Below, piece by piece: positions 27,648 through 36,834 of a stretch of DNA of 64,000 nucleotides. Each line of letters opens with the position of its first letter. Within the stretch, counting starts at the first letter, position 1. The notes below the pieces were generated by a model, which did no database searches, was not told the DNA's origin, and was given only the letters and a program-made list of their open reading frames with translations. The DNA is taken from positions 24,656 to 88,655 of the forward strand of contig JAFLSN010000006.1 of the NCBI GenBank assembly GCA_022510905.1. Reading direction: 5' to 3'. Origin of the DNA: Treponema sp. Its GTDB lineage: Bacteria > Spirochaetota > Spirochaetia > Treponematales > Treponemataceae. The translations under genes were made by a program, and so were the position numbers.

Positions 27648-28937
27648 ATGAATGGATTTCCCCGAGTGCTTTTAAAAGCAAGAGAAGAAAAAGAAATCGC
27701 CCAAGGATTTCCATGGGTGTATGAAAACGAAATCGATGCGGTAAAATATGTGGCCCATGACGGGAGCGGCGTAAAGACCGTGGCCCTTTCCGAAGTTCCT
27801 GTCGCAGACGGCACGCTGGTTGAGGTGTACGCGCGGAGCGGAACATTCCTTGGAACAGGTGTGCTGAACCGTGCCTCGAAAATCGCGGTGCGCCTTGTCG
27901 GGGCGGTTCATGCCGATGTCATAATGGAAGACGTGTCGGCGTATTGGTCAAAAAAAGTGCGGGACGCGGTGAACGTGCGCCGTCTCCAGTTTTCCGACAC
28001 CGAAAGCTGCCGGCTCATTTTTGGCGAGTCCGACGGAATTCCAGGCTTTATAGCGGAACGCTACGTTGAATACCAGAGCGGCAACGTTTACCTTGTGGTG
28101 CAGTTTCTTGCGTGTGCCTGCGAAGTGTTCAGGAAAGAGCTGCTGGGTGCGCTCAAAGCCGCATGCCGTCCCTTTGGCGTGTACGAGCGGAGCGATGCCG
28201 CGGTGCGCGAGAAAGAAGGGCTCTCCAAAACCGCAGGATGGATTGGCCCCGAGCGGAATGACGTGATTATCATCGAAGAAAACGGACTTAAGCTGTGCGT
28301 GGACATAGCTCGCGGACAAAAGACCGGCTACTTCCTTGACCAGAAATACAACAGGCTGGAGCTGAGGCGGTTTTGCCATGGAAAGCGTGTGCTCGATGCG
28401 TTTAGCCATACAGGTTCGTTCGGTCTCAACGCTGCTGCGGGAGGCGCCCGCGAAGTTGTGTGCGTCGAAAGCTCCGAGGAAGCTGTGGCGCAGATTAGGC
28501 AGAACTGCGCGCTGAACCATGTGCGGGAAACTCTTTCGGTGCGCTGTTCCGACGTTTTCGATGTGCTGAAAGAATACGAAGCGAACGGTGAAAAATTCGA
28601 TGTGATTGTGCTCGATCCTCCGGCGTTCACAAAAAGCGCAAAGCAGGTCCAAAAAGCCTATGGCGGCTACAAGGAAATAAACCTGCGTGCAATGCGTCTT
28701 TTAAATGAAGGTGGAATACTTGTCACCTGCTCGTGCTCGTATTTTTTTGATGCGAACACATTCTATTCGATGCTCATGCATGCCGCGATGGACAGCCACT
28801 GCCGTGTGCAGGTGCTGCAGAAACGCGGAGCCGCCCCAGACCATCCTGTGCTGCTCGGCTATCCCCAGAGTGAATACCTGTGCTGCGCCGTGTGCCGCGT
28901 CACCGGCAGGCTTCCGACTGATAAACGTACATCATGA
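27648..28937 (+). CDS. class I SAM-dependent rRNA methyltransferase, RlmI/RlmL-K like
   Basis: Probable 23S rRNA cytosine-5 methyltransferase. The 429-residue protein has an N-terminal PUA-like region (VLLKAREEKEIAQGFPWVYENEI), an EEHUB-type middle domain, and a Rossmann methyltransferase with DAFSHTGSFGLNAAAGG and the motif VLDPPAFTKS. The C-terminus has CSCSYFF. The ATG at 27648 lies 6 nt after TATACT, so the transcript seems leaderless. It overlaps miaA by 4 bp. Confidence 0.88.
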   Translation: MNGFPRVLLKAREEKEIAQGFPWVYENEIDAVKYVAHDGSGVKTVALSEVPVADGTLVEVYARSGTFLGTGVLNRASKIAVRLVGAVHADVIMEDVSAYWSKKVRDAVNVRRLQFSDTESCRLIFGESDGIPGFIAERYVEYQSGNVYLVVQFLACACEVFRKELLGALKAACRPFGVYERSDAAVREKEGLSKTAGWIGPERNDVIIIEENGLKLCVDIARGQKTGYFLDQKYNRLELRRFCHGKRVLDAFSHTGSFGLNAAAGGAREVVCVESSEEAVAQIRQNCALNHVRETLSVRCSDVFDVLKEYEANGEKFDVIVLDPPAFTKSAKQVQKAYGGYKEINLRAMRLLNEGGILVTCSCSYFFDANTFYSMLMHAAMDSHCRVQVLQKRGAAPDHPVLLGYPQSEYLCCAVCRVTGRLPTDKRTS

Positions 28938-29932
28938 GTTCCACATCCGGGGCTCCATGCGCAAACTGCGTGGTGCTTGCAGGCCCGACCGCCGTTGGAA
29001 AAACCGCGCTGGGCGTTCTGCTTGCCGCGCACTTTGGCTGGGAAATCATTTCAGCGGACAGCAGGCAGGTTTACCGCGGGCTCGACATCGGGAGCGGAAA
29101 GGATCTTTCAGACTACACCGTGTCCGTTTGCGACGCGGCGGGAAATTCCCGCACAATGACCATTCCATTCCACTTGATAGACATCACCACGCTCGACACC
29201 GAATACAACGTGTTCGACTACCAGCGCGATTTCTACGCTGAATTTCGCTCGGCGCGGAACAGGGCCATGGTTCCGTTTGTCGTGGGCGGCACAGGCATGT
29301 ACCTTGATGCCGTGATTCGTGGATACGACTTTGTTCCGGTCCCACGGAACCCCGGGCTGAGGGCATCGTTTGCGCAGACACCGCTTGAAGAGCTTGGGCA
29401 AAAGCTCCTTTCGCTAAGGCCCAACCTCCACAATAAAAGCGATCTCCTTCTGCGCGACAGGGTGGAGAGGGCGCTTGAAATAGAGCTGTTCATGCGGAGC
29501 GAAGATTGCAGGAAAGCCCGTGAGCGCTCGGAGCCGCGTCCTGACATAAGGCCGCTCGTGCTCTACACCACGCTTCCAAGGCCGGTGCTCCGTAAGCGCA
29601 TTGCAGACCGCCTGCATGAACGGCTCGGACAGGGCCTTGTGCACGAGGTGGAAGCCCTGCACGCGCAGGGATACAGCTGGAAACGTCTTGAGCAGCTTGG
29701 CCTTGAATACCGTTTTGTGAGTGAATGGCTTGAAGGAAAAATCGAAAGCATGGCCGCCATGGAAGAACGGCTGTACCATGCTATTTGCCAGTTTGCAAAG
29801 CGCCAGGAAACATGGTTTCGGGGCATGCAAAAAAAAGGCGTTCCTCTGCATCCACTTCCCGCCGTGGAAGACAAGGAAGTACGCTTTGAGGCCGCCGTTT
29901 CGGTGGTGCAGCGTTTTGTGCCGGGCCTTTAG
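28934..29932 (+). CDS. miaA: tRNA dimethylallyltransferase
   Basis: Adds the isopentenyl group to A37 of tRNAs reading UNN codons. The 332-residue product has the P-loop GPTAVGKT (17-24), DSRQVYRGLDIGSGK, and VGGTGMYLDAVIRG. Translation is coupled to the upstream methyltransferase by ATGA. Its stop overlaps, tail to tail, the stop of the small minus-strand gene that follows. Confidence 0.95.
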   Translation: MSSTSGAPCANCVVLAGPTAVGKTALGVLLAAHFGWEIISADSRQVYRGLDIGSGKDLSDYTVSVCDAAGNSRTMTIPFHLIDITTLDTEYNVFDYQRDFYAEFRSARNRAMVPFVVGGTGMYLDAVIRGYDFVPVPRNPGLRASFAQTPLEELGQKLLSLRPNLHNKSDLLLRDRVERALEIELFMRSEDCRKARERSEPRPDIRPLVLYTTLPRPVLRKRIADRLHERLGQGLVHEVEALHAQGYSWKRLEQLGLEYRFVSEWLEGKIESMAAMEERLYHAICQFAKRQETWFRGMQKKGVPLHPLPAVEDKEVRFEAAVSVVQRFVPGL

Positions 29933-30150
29933 GCGTTCGCGGCCATCAGCTCCGTGGGCTCCGCTATTTTGGTCAGATATCCGGTCCTTATGCAGCTTTC
30001 AAACAGGGCCTTTGAGATAAAATCGGTTGTAATGTCGTTATAGCCGTCCTGGTCGCGGACTATGCGTACCACGTAGCCGTCTTCGGTTTCCTTGATGATT
30101 GTCATATAGTCATTTGAGGTGCCAATGCTTTTTAGTGTGTATGTTCCCAT
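29929..30150 (-). CDS. small conserved-looking protein of unknown function
   Basis: A 73-residue acidic protein starting MGTYTLKSIGTSND, with a well-placed AAGGAG before the ATG at 30150. It looks like a compact alpha/beta fold (KETEDGYVVRIVRDQDGYNDI). In-frame codons run upstream to 30369 but have no start signal and cross the structured leader, so the short form is chosen. I do not recognise the family. Confidence 0.75.
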   Translation of the reverse strand: MGTYTLKSIGTSNDYMTIIKETEDGYVVRIVRDQDGYNDITTDFISKALFESCIRTGYLTKIAEPTELMAANA

Positions 30151-30182
30151 GGTTCGTTCTCCTTGTAAAAAAACTCGGGTAC

Positions 30183-30200
30183 ACGGAGTAGGGGCTCCGT
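30183..30200 (-). promoter_or_regulatory. 5'-leader hairpin of the 73-residue protein gene
   Basis: Perfect 6-bp inverted repeat ACGGAG-6 nt-CTCCGT. It lies directly after an AT-rich promoter-like TATATATAAT and 33 nt before the start codon. It may protect the 5' end or bind a regulator. Confidence 0.4.
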
Positions 30201-30276
30201 TATATATAATTTCGGAATTCGGGGAACGCGGTTTAACACTTTTTTGGGGAAGCGGAGCGGGCTTTAGGGAGTAAAC

Positions 30277-31038
30277 ATGGTTTTTGCCGATGCTCACGTT
30301 CATCTTGCCATGTGCGGACGGGGCGCATTCTGCCAGGGCCATAATTTTGTGCAGTGCACGTGCGCCCACAGCGTTGCCGAATGGCAGGCCCAGGAGTCCA
30401 TTTCACAGGCCGAAACAGCCCGCGATGGCGGTCTGGAAGTATTCTCCGCCTTCGGCATACACCCCCAGAGCCCGCTCGTGGAAAACGCCGCGTTCCTTGA
30501 CTCTCTGCTCGCGCAGAAAAAAGTTTGCGCCATAGGTGAATGCGGATTTGACTTTTACACCCCGGATTTCCGCCGGAACCGTCTTGCGCAGGAACAGGCA
30601 TGGGCCGTGCAGCTGGAGCTTTCCCGGCGGTTTGGCGTGCCGGTCGTGGTGCATAACCGCAAGGCGCTTGATTTGATGTTTCGAGACGCGGCGGTGCTCA
30701 AAACGCTTCCTGCCGTGGTGTTCCATTCGTTTTCTTTTGGCCCGAACGAAGCCCGCTCTCTGCTTTCGCACGGGATAAACGCTTTTTTTTCGTTCGGAAA
30801 ACCTCTGCTGAACGGAAGCCGAAAGGCCCGCGCATGTGTCGCAAGCCTGGAACTTTCCCGCCTCCTCCTTGAAACCGACGCCCCCTACCAGAGCTTGAGG
30901 TGCGAGGCGCGCACCGAGCCGGAGGACATAATCGCCGTCTATGCAGAAGCCGCCTCCATTCGCAATATGCAGCCTGGTCTTCTTGCGGGCGCGCTTGAGC
31001 GTACATTCCGCAGCGTGTTCACTCCGCGCAAGGACTGA
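30277..31038 (+). CDS. tatD: TatD family metal-dependent hydrolase
   Basis: TIM-barrel metallohydrolase, probably a DNase or RNA-processing nuclease. The 253-residue protein has the metal motif DAHVHL at the N-terminus, GECGFDFY, VVHNRKALD, VVFHSFSFG and the C-terminal LLETDAPY. It follows AGGGAG, is divergent from the small gene and is monocistronic. Confidence 0.88.
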   Translation: MVFADAHVHLAMCGRGAFCQGHNFVQCTCAHSVAEWQAQESISQAETARDGGLEVFSAFGIHPQSPLVENAAFLDSLLAQKKVCAIGECGFDFYTPDFRRNRLAQEQAWAVQLELSRRFGVPVVVHNRKALDLMFRDAAVLKTLPAVVFHSFSFGPNEARSLLSHGINAFFSFGKPLLNGSRKARACVASLELSRLLLETDAPYQSLRCEARTEPEDIIAVYAEAASIRNMQPGLLAGALERTFRSVFTPRKD

Positions 31039-31221
31039 ACGGCCTGCCGAACAGCTTTTATGAGGGAATGCGGATTTTTTCGCGTGGCCCGGCGCCTGTT
31101 TTCGCTTTATGAGGCCGCTGTTTTGGTTTTAAGCGCAACAAGGTACGGAATCAACTAACCCAGACGCAAAGGCACGGCTTCAGGCACGTGCGGTGTTTTG
31201 TCACACGTTGCGATTGACGTT
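31039..31221. other. intergenic stretch before repeat array 1
   Basis: About 180 bp with no coding signal. Bases 31149-31187 weakly resemble 56569-56607 (see findings). Confidence 0.5.
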
Positions 31222-32677
31222 TTGTCCTTCGCGGCTTGCCTGGGGCGTTTCCGGGCTTCAAAAGTTCCTTCGCTGTTTCCCCGGGCGTTTCCGGCCTCCA
31301 AAAGCTCCTTCGCGGCTTTCCCTGAGCGTTTCCGGCCTCCAAAAGCTCCTTCGCGGCTTTCCCGGGGCGTTTCCAGCTCCCAAAAGCTCCTTCGCTGCTT
31401 CCCCGGAGTGTTTCCGGCCCTCAAAACTTCCTTCGCGGCTTTCCCGGGGCGTTTCCGGGCTTTGAAAGCTCCTTCGCGGGTTTCCCCGGAGTATTTCCGG
31501 GCTTTGAAAGTTCCTTCGCTGTTTTCTCGGGGCGCTTTCGGCTTTCAAAAGTTCCTTCGCTGCTTCCCCGGAGCGTTTCCGTCCTCCAAAAGTTCCTTCG
31601 CGGGCTTCCCCGGGGCGTTTCCGTGCTTTGAAAGTTCCTTCACTGCTTTCCCGGGGCGTTTCCAGCCTTCAAAGGTTCCTTCGCGGCTTCCCCGGGGCGT
31701 TTCCGGCCCTCAAAAGTTCCTTCACGGGCTTCCCCGGGGCGTTTCCGGCTTTCAAAAGTTCCTTCGCGGGTTTCCCCGGGGCGTTTCCGGCTTTCAAAAG
31801 TTCCTTCGCGGGTTTCCCCGGAGTATTTCCGGCCTCCAAAAGCTCCTTCGCGGCTTCCCCCGGGGCATTTTTGGCCCTCAAAAGCTCCTTCGCGGCTTCC
31901 CCGGGGCGTTTCCGGCTTTCAAAAGTTCCTTCGCGGGTTTCCCCGGAGTATTTCCGGCCTCCAAAAGCTCCTTCGCGGTTTCCCCGGGGCGTTTCCGTGC
32001 TTCAAAACTTCCTTCACGGCTTCCCCGGAGCGTTTCCGGCCTCCAAAAGCTCCTTCGTTGCTTCCCCGGGGCGTTTCCGGCCCTCAAAAGTTCCTTCGCG
32101 GCTTTCCCGGGGCGTTTCCGTCCTCCAAAAGTTCCTTCGCTGCTTCTCCGGGGCTTTCCGTCCTCCAAAAGTTCCTTCGCTGCTTCCCCGGAGCGTTTCC
32201 GGCCTCCAAAAGTTCCTTCGCGGGCTTTCCCGGAGCGTTTCCGGCCCTCAAAAGCTCCTTCGCTGCTTGCCCGGGGCGTTTCCAGCTTCCAAAAGTTCCT
32301 TCACTGTTTTCCCGGAGCGTTTTTGGCCTTCAAAAGTTCCTTCGCGACTTTCCCGGGGTGTTTCCGGCTTTCAAAAGTTCCTTCGCGGCTTTCCCGGGGC
32401 GTTTCCGGCCTCCAAAAGCTCCTTCGCTGCTTTCCAGGGGCGTTTTTGGCCTTCAAAAGTTCCTTCGCGGCTTCCCCGGGGCGTTTCCGGCTTTCAAAAG
32501 TTCCTTCGCGGGTTTCCCCGGAGTATTTCCGGCCTTCAAAAGTTCCTTCACTGTTTTCCCGGGACGTTTTCGGCCCTCAAAACTTCCTTCTCTGTTTCCC
32601 CGAGGCGTTTCCGGCCTTCAAAAGTTCCTTCGTTGCTTCCCCCGGGCGTTTTTGGCCTTCAAAAGTTCCTTCGCTTT
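31222..32677. repeat. array 1: 35 tandem 41-42-bp repeats, family A
   Basis: I counted 35 units. Each unit joins a constant half close to CCCCGGGGCGTTTCCGG to a second half close to CTTCAAAAGTTCCTTCGC. Units are 41 or 42 bp depending on whether GGCTTCC or GGGTTTCC is used. Divergence between units is mostly single substitutions (GGCG/GAGCG/GAGTA, GTTCC/GCTCC, GCGG/GCTG). No unit contains a plus-strand stop codon in most frames, so frames run through it, including the one read into lepB. The array ends about 110 bp before the lepB promoter. Confidence 0.95.
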
Positions 32678-32787
32678 TGCGCGGATAAACGCGGCGGGCA
32701 TTGCGCGGGGCCGCACGGTGTCTTAAATTCCTGCGTAAATCAGGGGTTGCCGCAGCATGCTCTATGGTATCTTTTTTCAAAGTGCGA

Positions 32788-32793
32788 TATACT
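32788..32793 (+). promoter_or_regulatory. -10 box of the large signal peptidase gene, leaderless
   Basis: TATACT ending 7 nt before the ATG at 32801. This argues that translation starts here and not in the upstream repeat array. Confidence 0.55.
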
Positions 32794-32800
32794 GTGCGGC

Positions 32801-34723
32801 ATGAAAACATTCCGTTTGTGCATTGCTGCAAGTGTGGCGCTCTCTGCGCTGTTTTCTGTGCTGCAGCTCTCGTTCCATGGCGACATTTCCCTGCTGGCTT
32901 TTCCTGCGGCCGCGCTGTTCACGTCGGCGCTTGCCGCGGTCACGCAGGTGCTGCTGCTCAAAAAAGGCCGTATCGCCTGCGTGGGGGTCGCGCGCCGCTT
33001 GTTCCAGTATGAGCCTTTTGTGTTTTTGACCGCATTCGTGCTTCGGCGTGCGGGCGGGTTCGGGACTCCCTTTGCGCTCGACTTTGTTTCGGTGCTGGTG
33101 TGGGTGGCGCTGCTTGTGCTTTCGTTCGTGTGCCAGCATTTCCTGAATGAAAAGCGGGTCTATGCGCTTTCTCCAGAATGGAAGGCGGAGCATGAAAAAA
33201 ATCCTCCGCGCCCCCGGACGGGCATGGGCCGCGTGATGTTCGAGATACTCGAATGGGTTGACGCGCTCATACAGGCCGTGTTCACGATTGTCATAGTCAA
33301 CATCTTCCTTTTCCAGCTGTACGAGATTCCGTCTGAATCGATGGTGCCAACGTTTCTGGTCAAAGACCGTGTGGCGGTCTTCAAGACGCTCGCGGGGCCG
33401 CGCTTTCCGCTTAGCCGCGTTGGGCTTCCATATTTGCAGCGCTACAAGCGTGGCGACATAGTGGTGTTCCGCAATCCGCATTACAGCAGCGACCGCAGGA
33501 GCGAGGTAAAGACATTTGTGTCGCAGTTCGTTTACATGCTCACGCTCACGCTGGTAAAAACAAACACCGACGAAAACGGCGAGCTAAAATCCGACCCGCT
33601 TGTAAAGCGCATCGTGGGCCTTCCGGGGGAACAGCTCATCCTCATGGACGGCACGCTCTATGCACGCACCGAGGACAGCGCCGGTTTTGCGCCGGTTTCC
33701 GGTGACGGCGGCTGGGCCATGTGGAACGCCGCAGGCAGCGCCGGTTTGTACGGCGAAAGCGGTGGGTATGCCACTGGCCGTCCTGTCCTTAAAATCGAAA
33801 AGCTCCCCATCTCGTCGATCTATGCCTCCCAGATCCAGAACATAGGAAAAGATTCTTCCCGGTGGCGGTACACGCTTTCCGAGGCTCTGGAAATTGAGGA
33901 CATGCTGTACCGCAACACGTTGCAGGTTGAATCCGAGCGGCGCGGGCTTGACCTGGTTTCCGCGGCGCTTGAATGCAGGGCGCTTTCCGAAGAGTTCTCG
34001 CGCTATGCGTCGGGAGGTTCCGCCACGGATGCTGCGGTCGAAGGGCTTTTTGACAAAAACGCCCTGTTTGAATACAACCTGTTCAATTCCGTGAACAGCA
34101 CCACTGTAACGCTCATGACCGCCGCAGGAGGCTCTTCCTGGTTCACCCATTTTCTTACAGACTGGATTGATGCCGTGGACGGCGGCGTTTCAGGGCTTTC
34201 GCTGCTTTCGGAGGAAGGGGCTGTAACCGGGCCGCATCTTGTGGGGGGAGACCTCTACACCGACAGCCTGTTCCGGCTGAACGTGATGGTCAAGCTCGTG
34301 TTCGGGCGGCTGGTTCTGAACACCGCGCGCCTAACCTACGAGAATGTCGGGGCAGGGCAGTGGCAGCATGACAGCTTCCGTGCGGAGCAGTTTGAAAAAG
34401 CCCGCCTGCTCAACGAATACCTTATGCGCATGGATCAGCGCAACATGGGCCTGTTCCCGCCGAACGGGGCGGACGGAAAAGCCCGGTACATCGCCGCCGG
34501 CAGCTACTTCATGATGGGCGACAATCGCTACAATTCAACCGATATGCGCCACAGCTATGACGCTTCGCTTGTGCCCCTGTATGAAAAAGACCCTTATTCT
34601 GCCATGTATTTCAGCAATCTGGAGCCGCAGGCGGTGCCGCGCTCGCGGATGCTTGGAAAGGCCGTGTTCCGGTTCTGGCCGTTTGACCGTGCGGGATTCC
34701 CCGGGGCGGAGGTGCGCCGCTAG
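32801..34723 (+). CDS. lepB: signal peptidase I, large form with a long insertion
   Basis: Membrane serine protease that cleaves signal peptides. The product has 640 residues where the family usually has 200-350. It has several N-terminal membrane segments (about residues 8-55, 72-112 and 155-173), then EIPSESMVP with the nucleophile Ser180 and VKRIVGLPGE with the general base Lys269. Box E, MGDNRYNSTDMR, appears only near the C-terminus, so about 290 residues are inserted between boxes D and E. The frame is open upstream through repeat array 1 for 391 codons, but the TATACT box 7 nt before this ATG supports the short form. It is convergent with pcrA. Confidence 0.88.
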   Translation: MKTFRLCIAASVALSALFSVLQLSFHGDISLLAFPAAALFTSALAAVTQVLLLKKGRIACVGVARRLFQYEPFVFLTAFVLRRAGGFGTPFALDFVSVLVWVALLVLSFVCQHFLNEKRVYALSPEWKAEHEKNPPRPRTGMGRVMFEILEWVDALIQAVFTIVIVNIFLFQLYEIPSESMVPTFLVKDRVAVFKTLAGPRFPLSRVGLPYLQRYKRGDIVVFRNPHYSSDRRSEVKTFVSQFVYMLTLTLVKTNTDENGELKSDPLVKRIVGLPGEQLILMDGTLYARTEDSAGFAPVSGDGGWAMWNAAGSAGLYGESGGYATGRPVLKIEKLPISSIYASQIQNIGKDSSRWRYTLSEALEIEDMLYRNTLQVESERRGLDLVSAALECRALSEEFSRYASGGSATDAAVEGLFDKNALFEYNLFNSVNSTTVTLMTAAGGSSWFTHFLTDWIDAVDGGVSGLSLLSEEGAVTGPHLVGGDLYTDSLFRLNVMVKLVFGRLVLNTARLTYENVGAGQWQHDSFRAEQFEKARLLNEYLMRMDQRNMGLFPPNGADGKARYIAAGSYFMMGDNRYNSTDMRHSYDASLVPLYEKDPYSAMYFSNLEPQAVPRSRMLGKAVFRFWPFDRAGFPGAEVRR

Positions 34724-34726
34724 CCG

Positions 34727-36757
34727 CTAGATGCGCGGAACCCGGGGCTTCGCGAGGTTTTTTAGCATGTTCTGGAGCATTTCGTGCGCGTCTTCGGCGT
34801 TCACCTCCTTTGAAGGCTCGTGGTATTCCACAAGGGAGGCGGGGATCTCGTCAAGAAAGCGGCTGGGCTGGCAGTCTACGGTGGCATTCATCTTGCGGCG
34901 GTGCGCGCAGCTGGATATGAGTAGCCGGTCTTGCGCCCTGGTCACGGCCACATAGAACAGGCGGCGCTCTTCTTCCACCGCGGCCTCTCCTCCCTCTTCC
35001 ACCGCGCGCGCGTGGGGCATGAGGCCTTCTTCCGCGCCCGCGATGAACACCACGGGAAACTCAAGCCCCTTCGCGGCGTGCACGGTCATTAGGTTCACCT
35101 TGCCCCTGTCATGCTCGCCGTCGTCAAGGTCGTCGCGGCTCAGCAGTGTGATCCGGTTCAGGTAGGCATAAAGGCTCGTGTCGTCGTTCTCGGGGTTGTT
35201 CTCCCACTGCTCCATGCTTTTTATTAGGCTTTCGATGTTCATGTACTTGAACCGCGCGGCCTTTTCGCTCCTGGGGTTTTCGCCTATGAGGTGGTCAAAG
35301 TAGTTTATTTCGTCAACCATGGCGCGGACTTTCTTTGCGAGGCCTTTTCCGCCCAGCATGGGTTTTCCGCCTTCCACAACGGCGCAGAATGAGCGGAGCC
35401 CGTCCAGCGCGTCGCCGGCGAGCTTTCGCCCCTCGTCGCCTGAGGAAAGCACCGACTGCACCGCCTCCCACAGGGAGACGCCGAGCGATTTTGCGGCTTC
35501 GTTGAGCACTTCTACGGTCTTCCGCCCGACGCCCCGCCTCGGGGTGTTCAGGACGCGCAGGAGGTTCACGTCGTCGTCGTGGTTTGCGATTACACGCAGG
35601 TAGCTTATGATGTCCTTGATTTCCTTCCGCTCAAAAAAGCTGGTTCCGCCGCTCATGGCGTAGGGGATGTTCGCCTCAAGAAACGCTTCCTCTATTGCGC
35701 GGCTCTGCGAGTTCGAGCGCATGAGCACGCCGAAGTCCGAGTAGGCGCGTTTTTCTTCCATGGCGATTCCCTGTATGCTTTCCGCGATGAAGTCCGCCTC
35801 CGCCGCCTCGTTTTCGGGGCTGTAGACTTCAATCGGCTTTCCGTTTCCGCTTCCTGTCCACAGCTCCTTGTCCTTGCGGTTCGTGTTGTGCTTTATCACT
35901 CCGTTCGCCGCCGCGAGTATGGTGCCGGTGGAGCGGTAGTTCTGCTCAAGGCGGATTTCCTGCATTCCGGGAAAGTCGCGCTCGAAGCTCTCGATGTTCT
36001 GGTAGTCCGCGCCGCGCCAGCTGTAGATGCTCTGGTCGTCGTCTCCCACCACGGCCACGTTCTTTTCAGAGAGAAGGCGCATCATCTCGTACTGCTGGTG
36101 GCTCGTGTCCTGGAACTCGTCAACCATCACGTAGCGGTAGCGTTCCTTGTAGCGCGCAAGCACGTCGGGGTGCTCGCGGAAAAGCCGTATGGGAAGCACG
36201 ATGAGGTCGTCGAAATCCACCGCGTTGTAAAGCCTGAGGCCCTCCTGGTAGCCTTCGTAGAGCGGGCGGTACATGTCGCTGCCGCTTTCCCAGTCCTTGC
36301 GCCCCGTCTTTATGTCGCTGAAAAGCACGCCTATCTTGTAGGTGTCAAGCACCTCCGCCGTGAACCCCAGCTCGCGGCCGGTTTCTTTTATGAGAGCGGC
36401 CCTGTCCGTCTCGTCGTAGATCGAAAAATTGGGGCGCCAGCCGAGCCTTTCTATGTCCTGCCTGAGTATCTTTACCCCGAACGCATGGAACGTGCTCACC
36501 GTGAGGTTAGGGAGCTTCCTTGCGGTAAGGCTCTTTATGCGGTCGGCCATTTCCTTTGCGGCCTTGTTCGTGAATGTGAGCGCCAGTATCGCGCTCTGCG
36601 GAATGCCGTGCTCCAGCATGTTGGCGATGCGGTAGGTGATGACGCGGGTCTTCCCGGAACCCGCCCCTGCGATTATCAGGATTGCCCCGTCAAGCGTGGT
36701 CACGGCGCGGTACTGTTCGGGGTTCAATGTGTCTCTGAGCGACTGTTCGAGCGGCAT
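34727..36757 (-). CDS. pcrA: UvrD/PcrA-type superfamily 1 DNA helicase
   Basis: 3'-5' helicase for repair and recombination. The 676-residue protein has the Q motif LNPEQYRAV, Walker A GAGSGKT (31-37), VDEFQDTS, GDDDQSIYSWRGA, EQNYRS and the late motif VTRAQDRL. The C-terminal Tudor-like tail of PcrA seems shortened. The ATG at 36757 lies 6 nt after TACACT (preceded by TGc), so the mRNA is predicted leaderless. Confidence 0.94.
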   Translation of the reverse strand: MPLEQSLRDTLNPEQYRAVTTLDGAILIIAGAGSGKTRVITYRIANMLEHGIPQSAILALTFTNKAAKEMADRIKSLTARKLPNLTVSTFHAFGVKILRQDIERLGWRPNFSIYDETDRAALIKETGRELGFTAEVLDTYKIGVLFSDIKTGRKDWESGSDMYRPLYEGYQEGLRLYNAVDFDDLIVLPIRLFREHPDVLARYKERYRYVMVDEFQDTSHQQYEMMRLLSEKNVAVVGDDDQSIYSWRGADYQNIESFERDFPGMQEIRLEQNYRSTGTILAAANGVIKHNTNRKDKELWTGSGNGKPIEVYSPENEAAEADFIAESIQGIAMEEKRAYSDFGVLMRSNSQSRAIEEAFLEANIPYAMSGGTSFFERKEIKDIISYLRVIANHDDDVNLLRVLNTPRRGVGRKTVEVLNEAAKSLGVSLWEAVQSVLSSGDEGRKLAGDALDGLRSFCAVVEGGKPMLGGKGLAKKVRAMVDEINYFDHLIGENPRSEKAARFKYMNIESLIKSMEQWENNPENDDTSLYAYLNRITLLSRDDLDDGEHDRGKVNLMTVHAAKGLEFPVVFIAGAEEGLMPHARAVEEGGEAAVEEERRLFYVAVTRAQDRLLISSCAHRRKMNATVDCQPSRFLDEIPASLVEYHEPSKEVNAEDAHEMLQNMLKNLAKPRVPRI

Positions 36758-36763
36758 GGCGGA

Positions 36764-36769
36764 AGTGTA
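36764..36769 (-). promoter_or_regulatory. extended -10 box of pcrA, leaderless
   Basis: TACACT preceded by TGc; the ATG of pcrA follows after 6 nt. Confidence 0.55.
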
Positions 36770-36834
36770 GCACAAAAGCGCTTCTTTGGGTAGCGGGGCC
36801 GCGCGGCGGAAGGCGGGGCGCGTTCCCGGGGCCT

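Noticed and set aside
31628..34723. A 1031-residue repeat-signal peptidase fusion
   Set aside because: The first 391 codons are repeat array 1. A -10 box lies 7 nt before the ATG at 32801, where homology begins.
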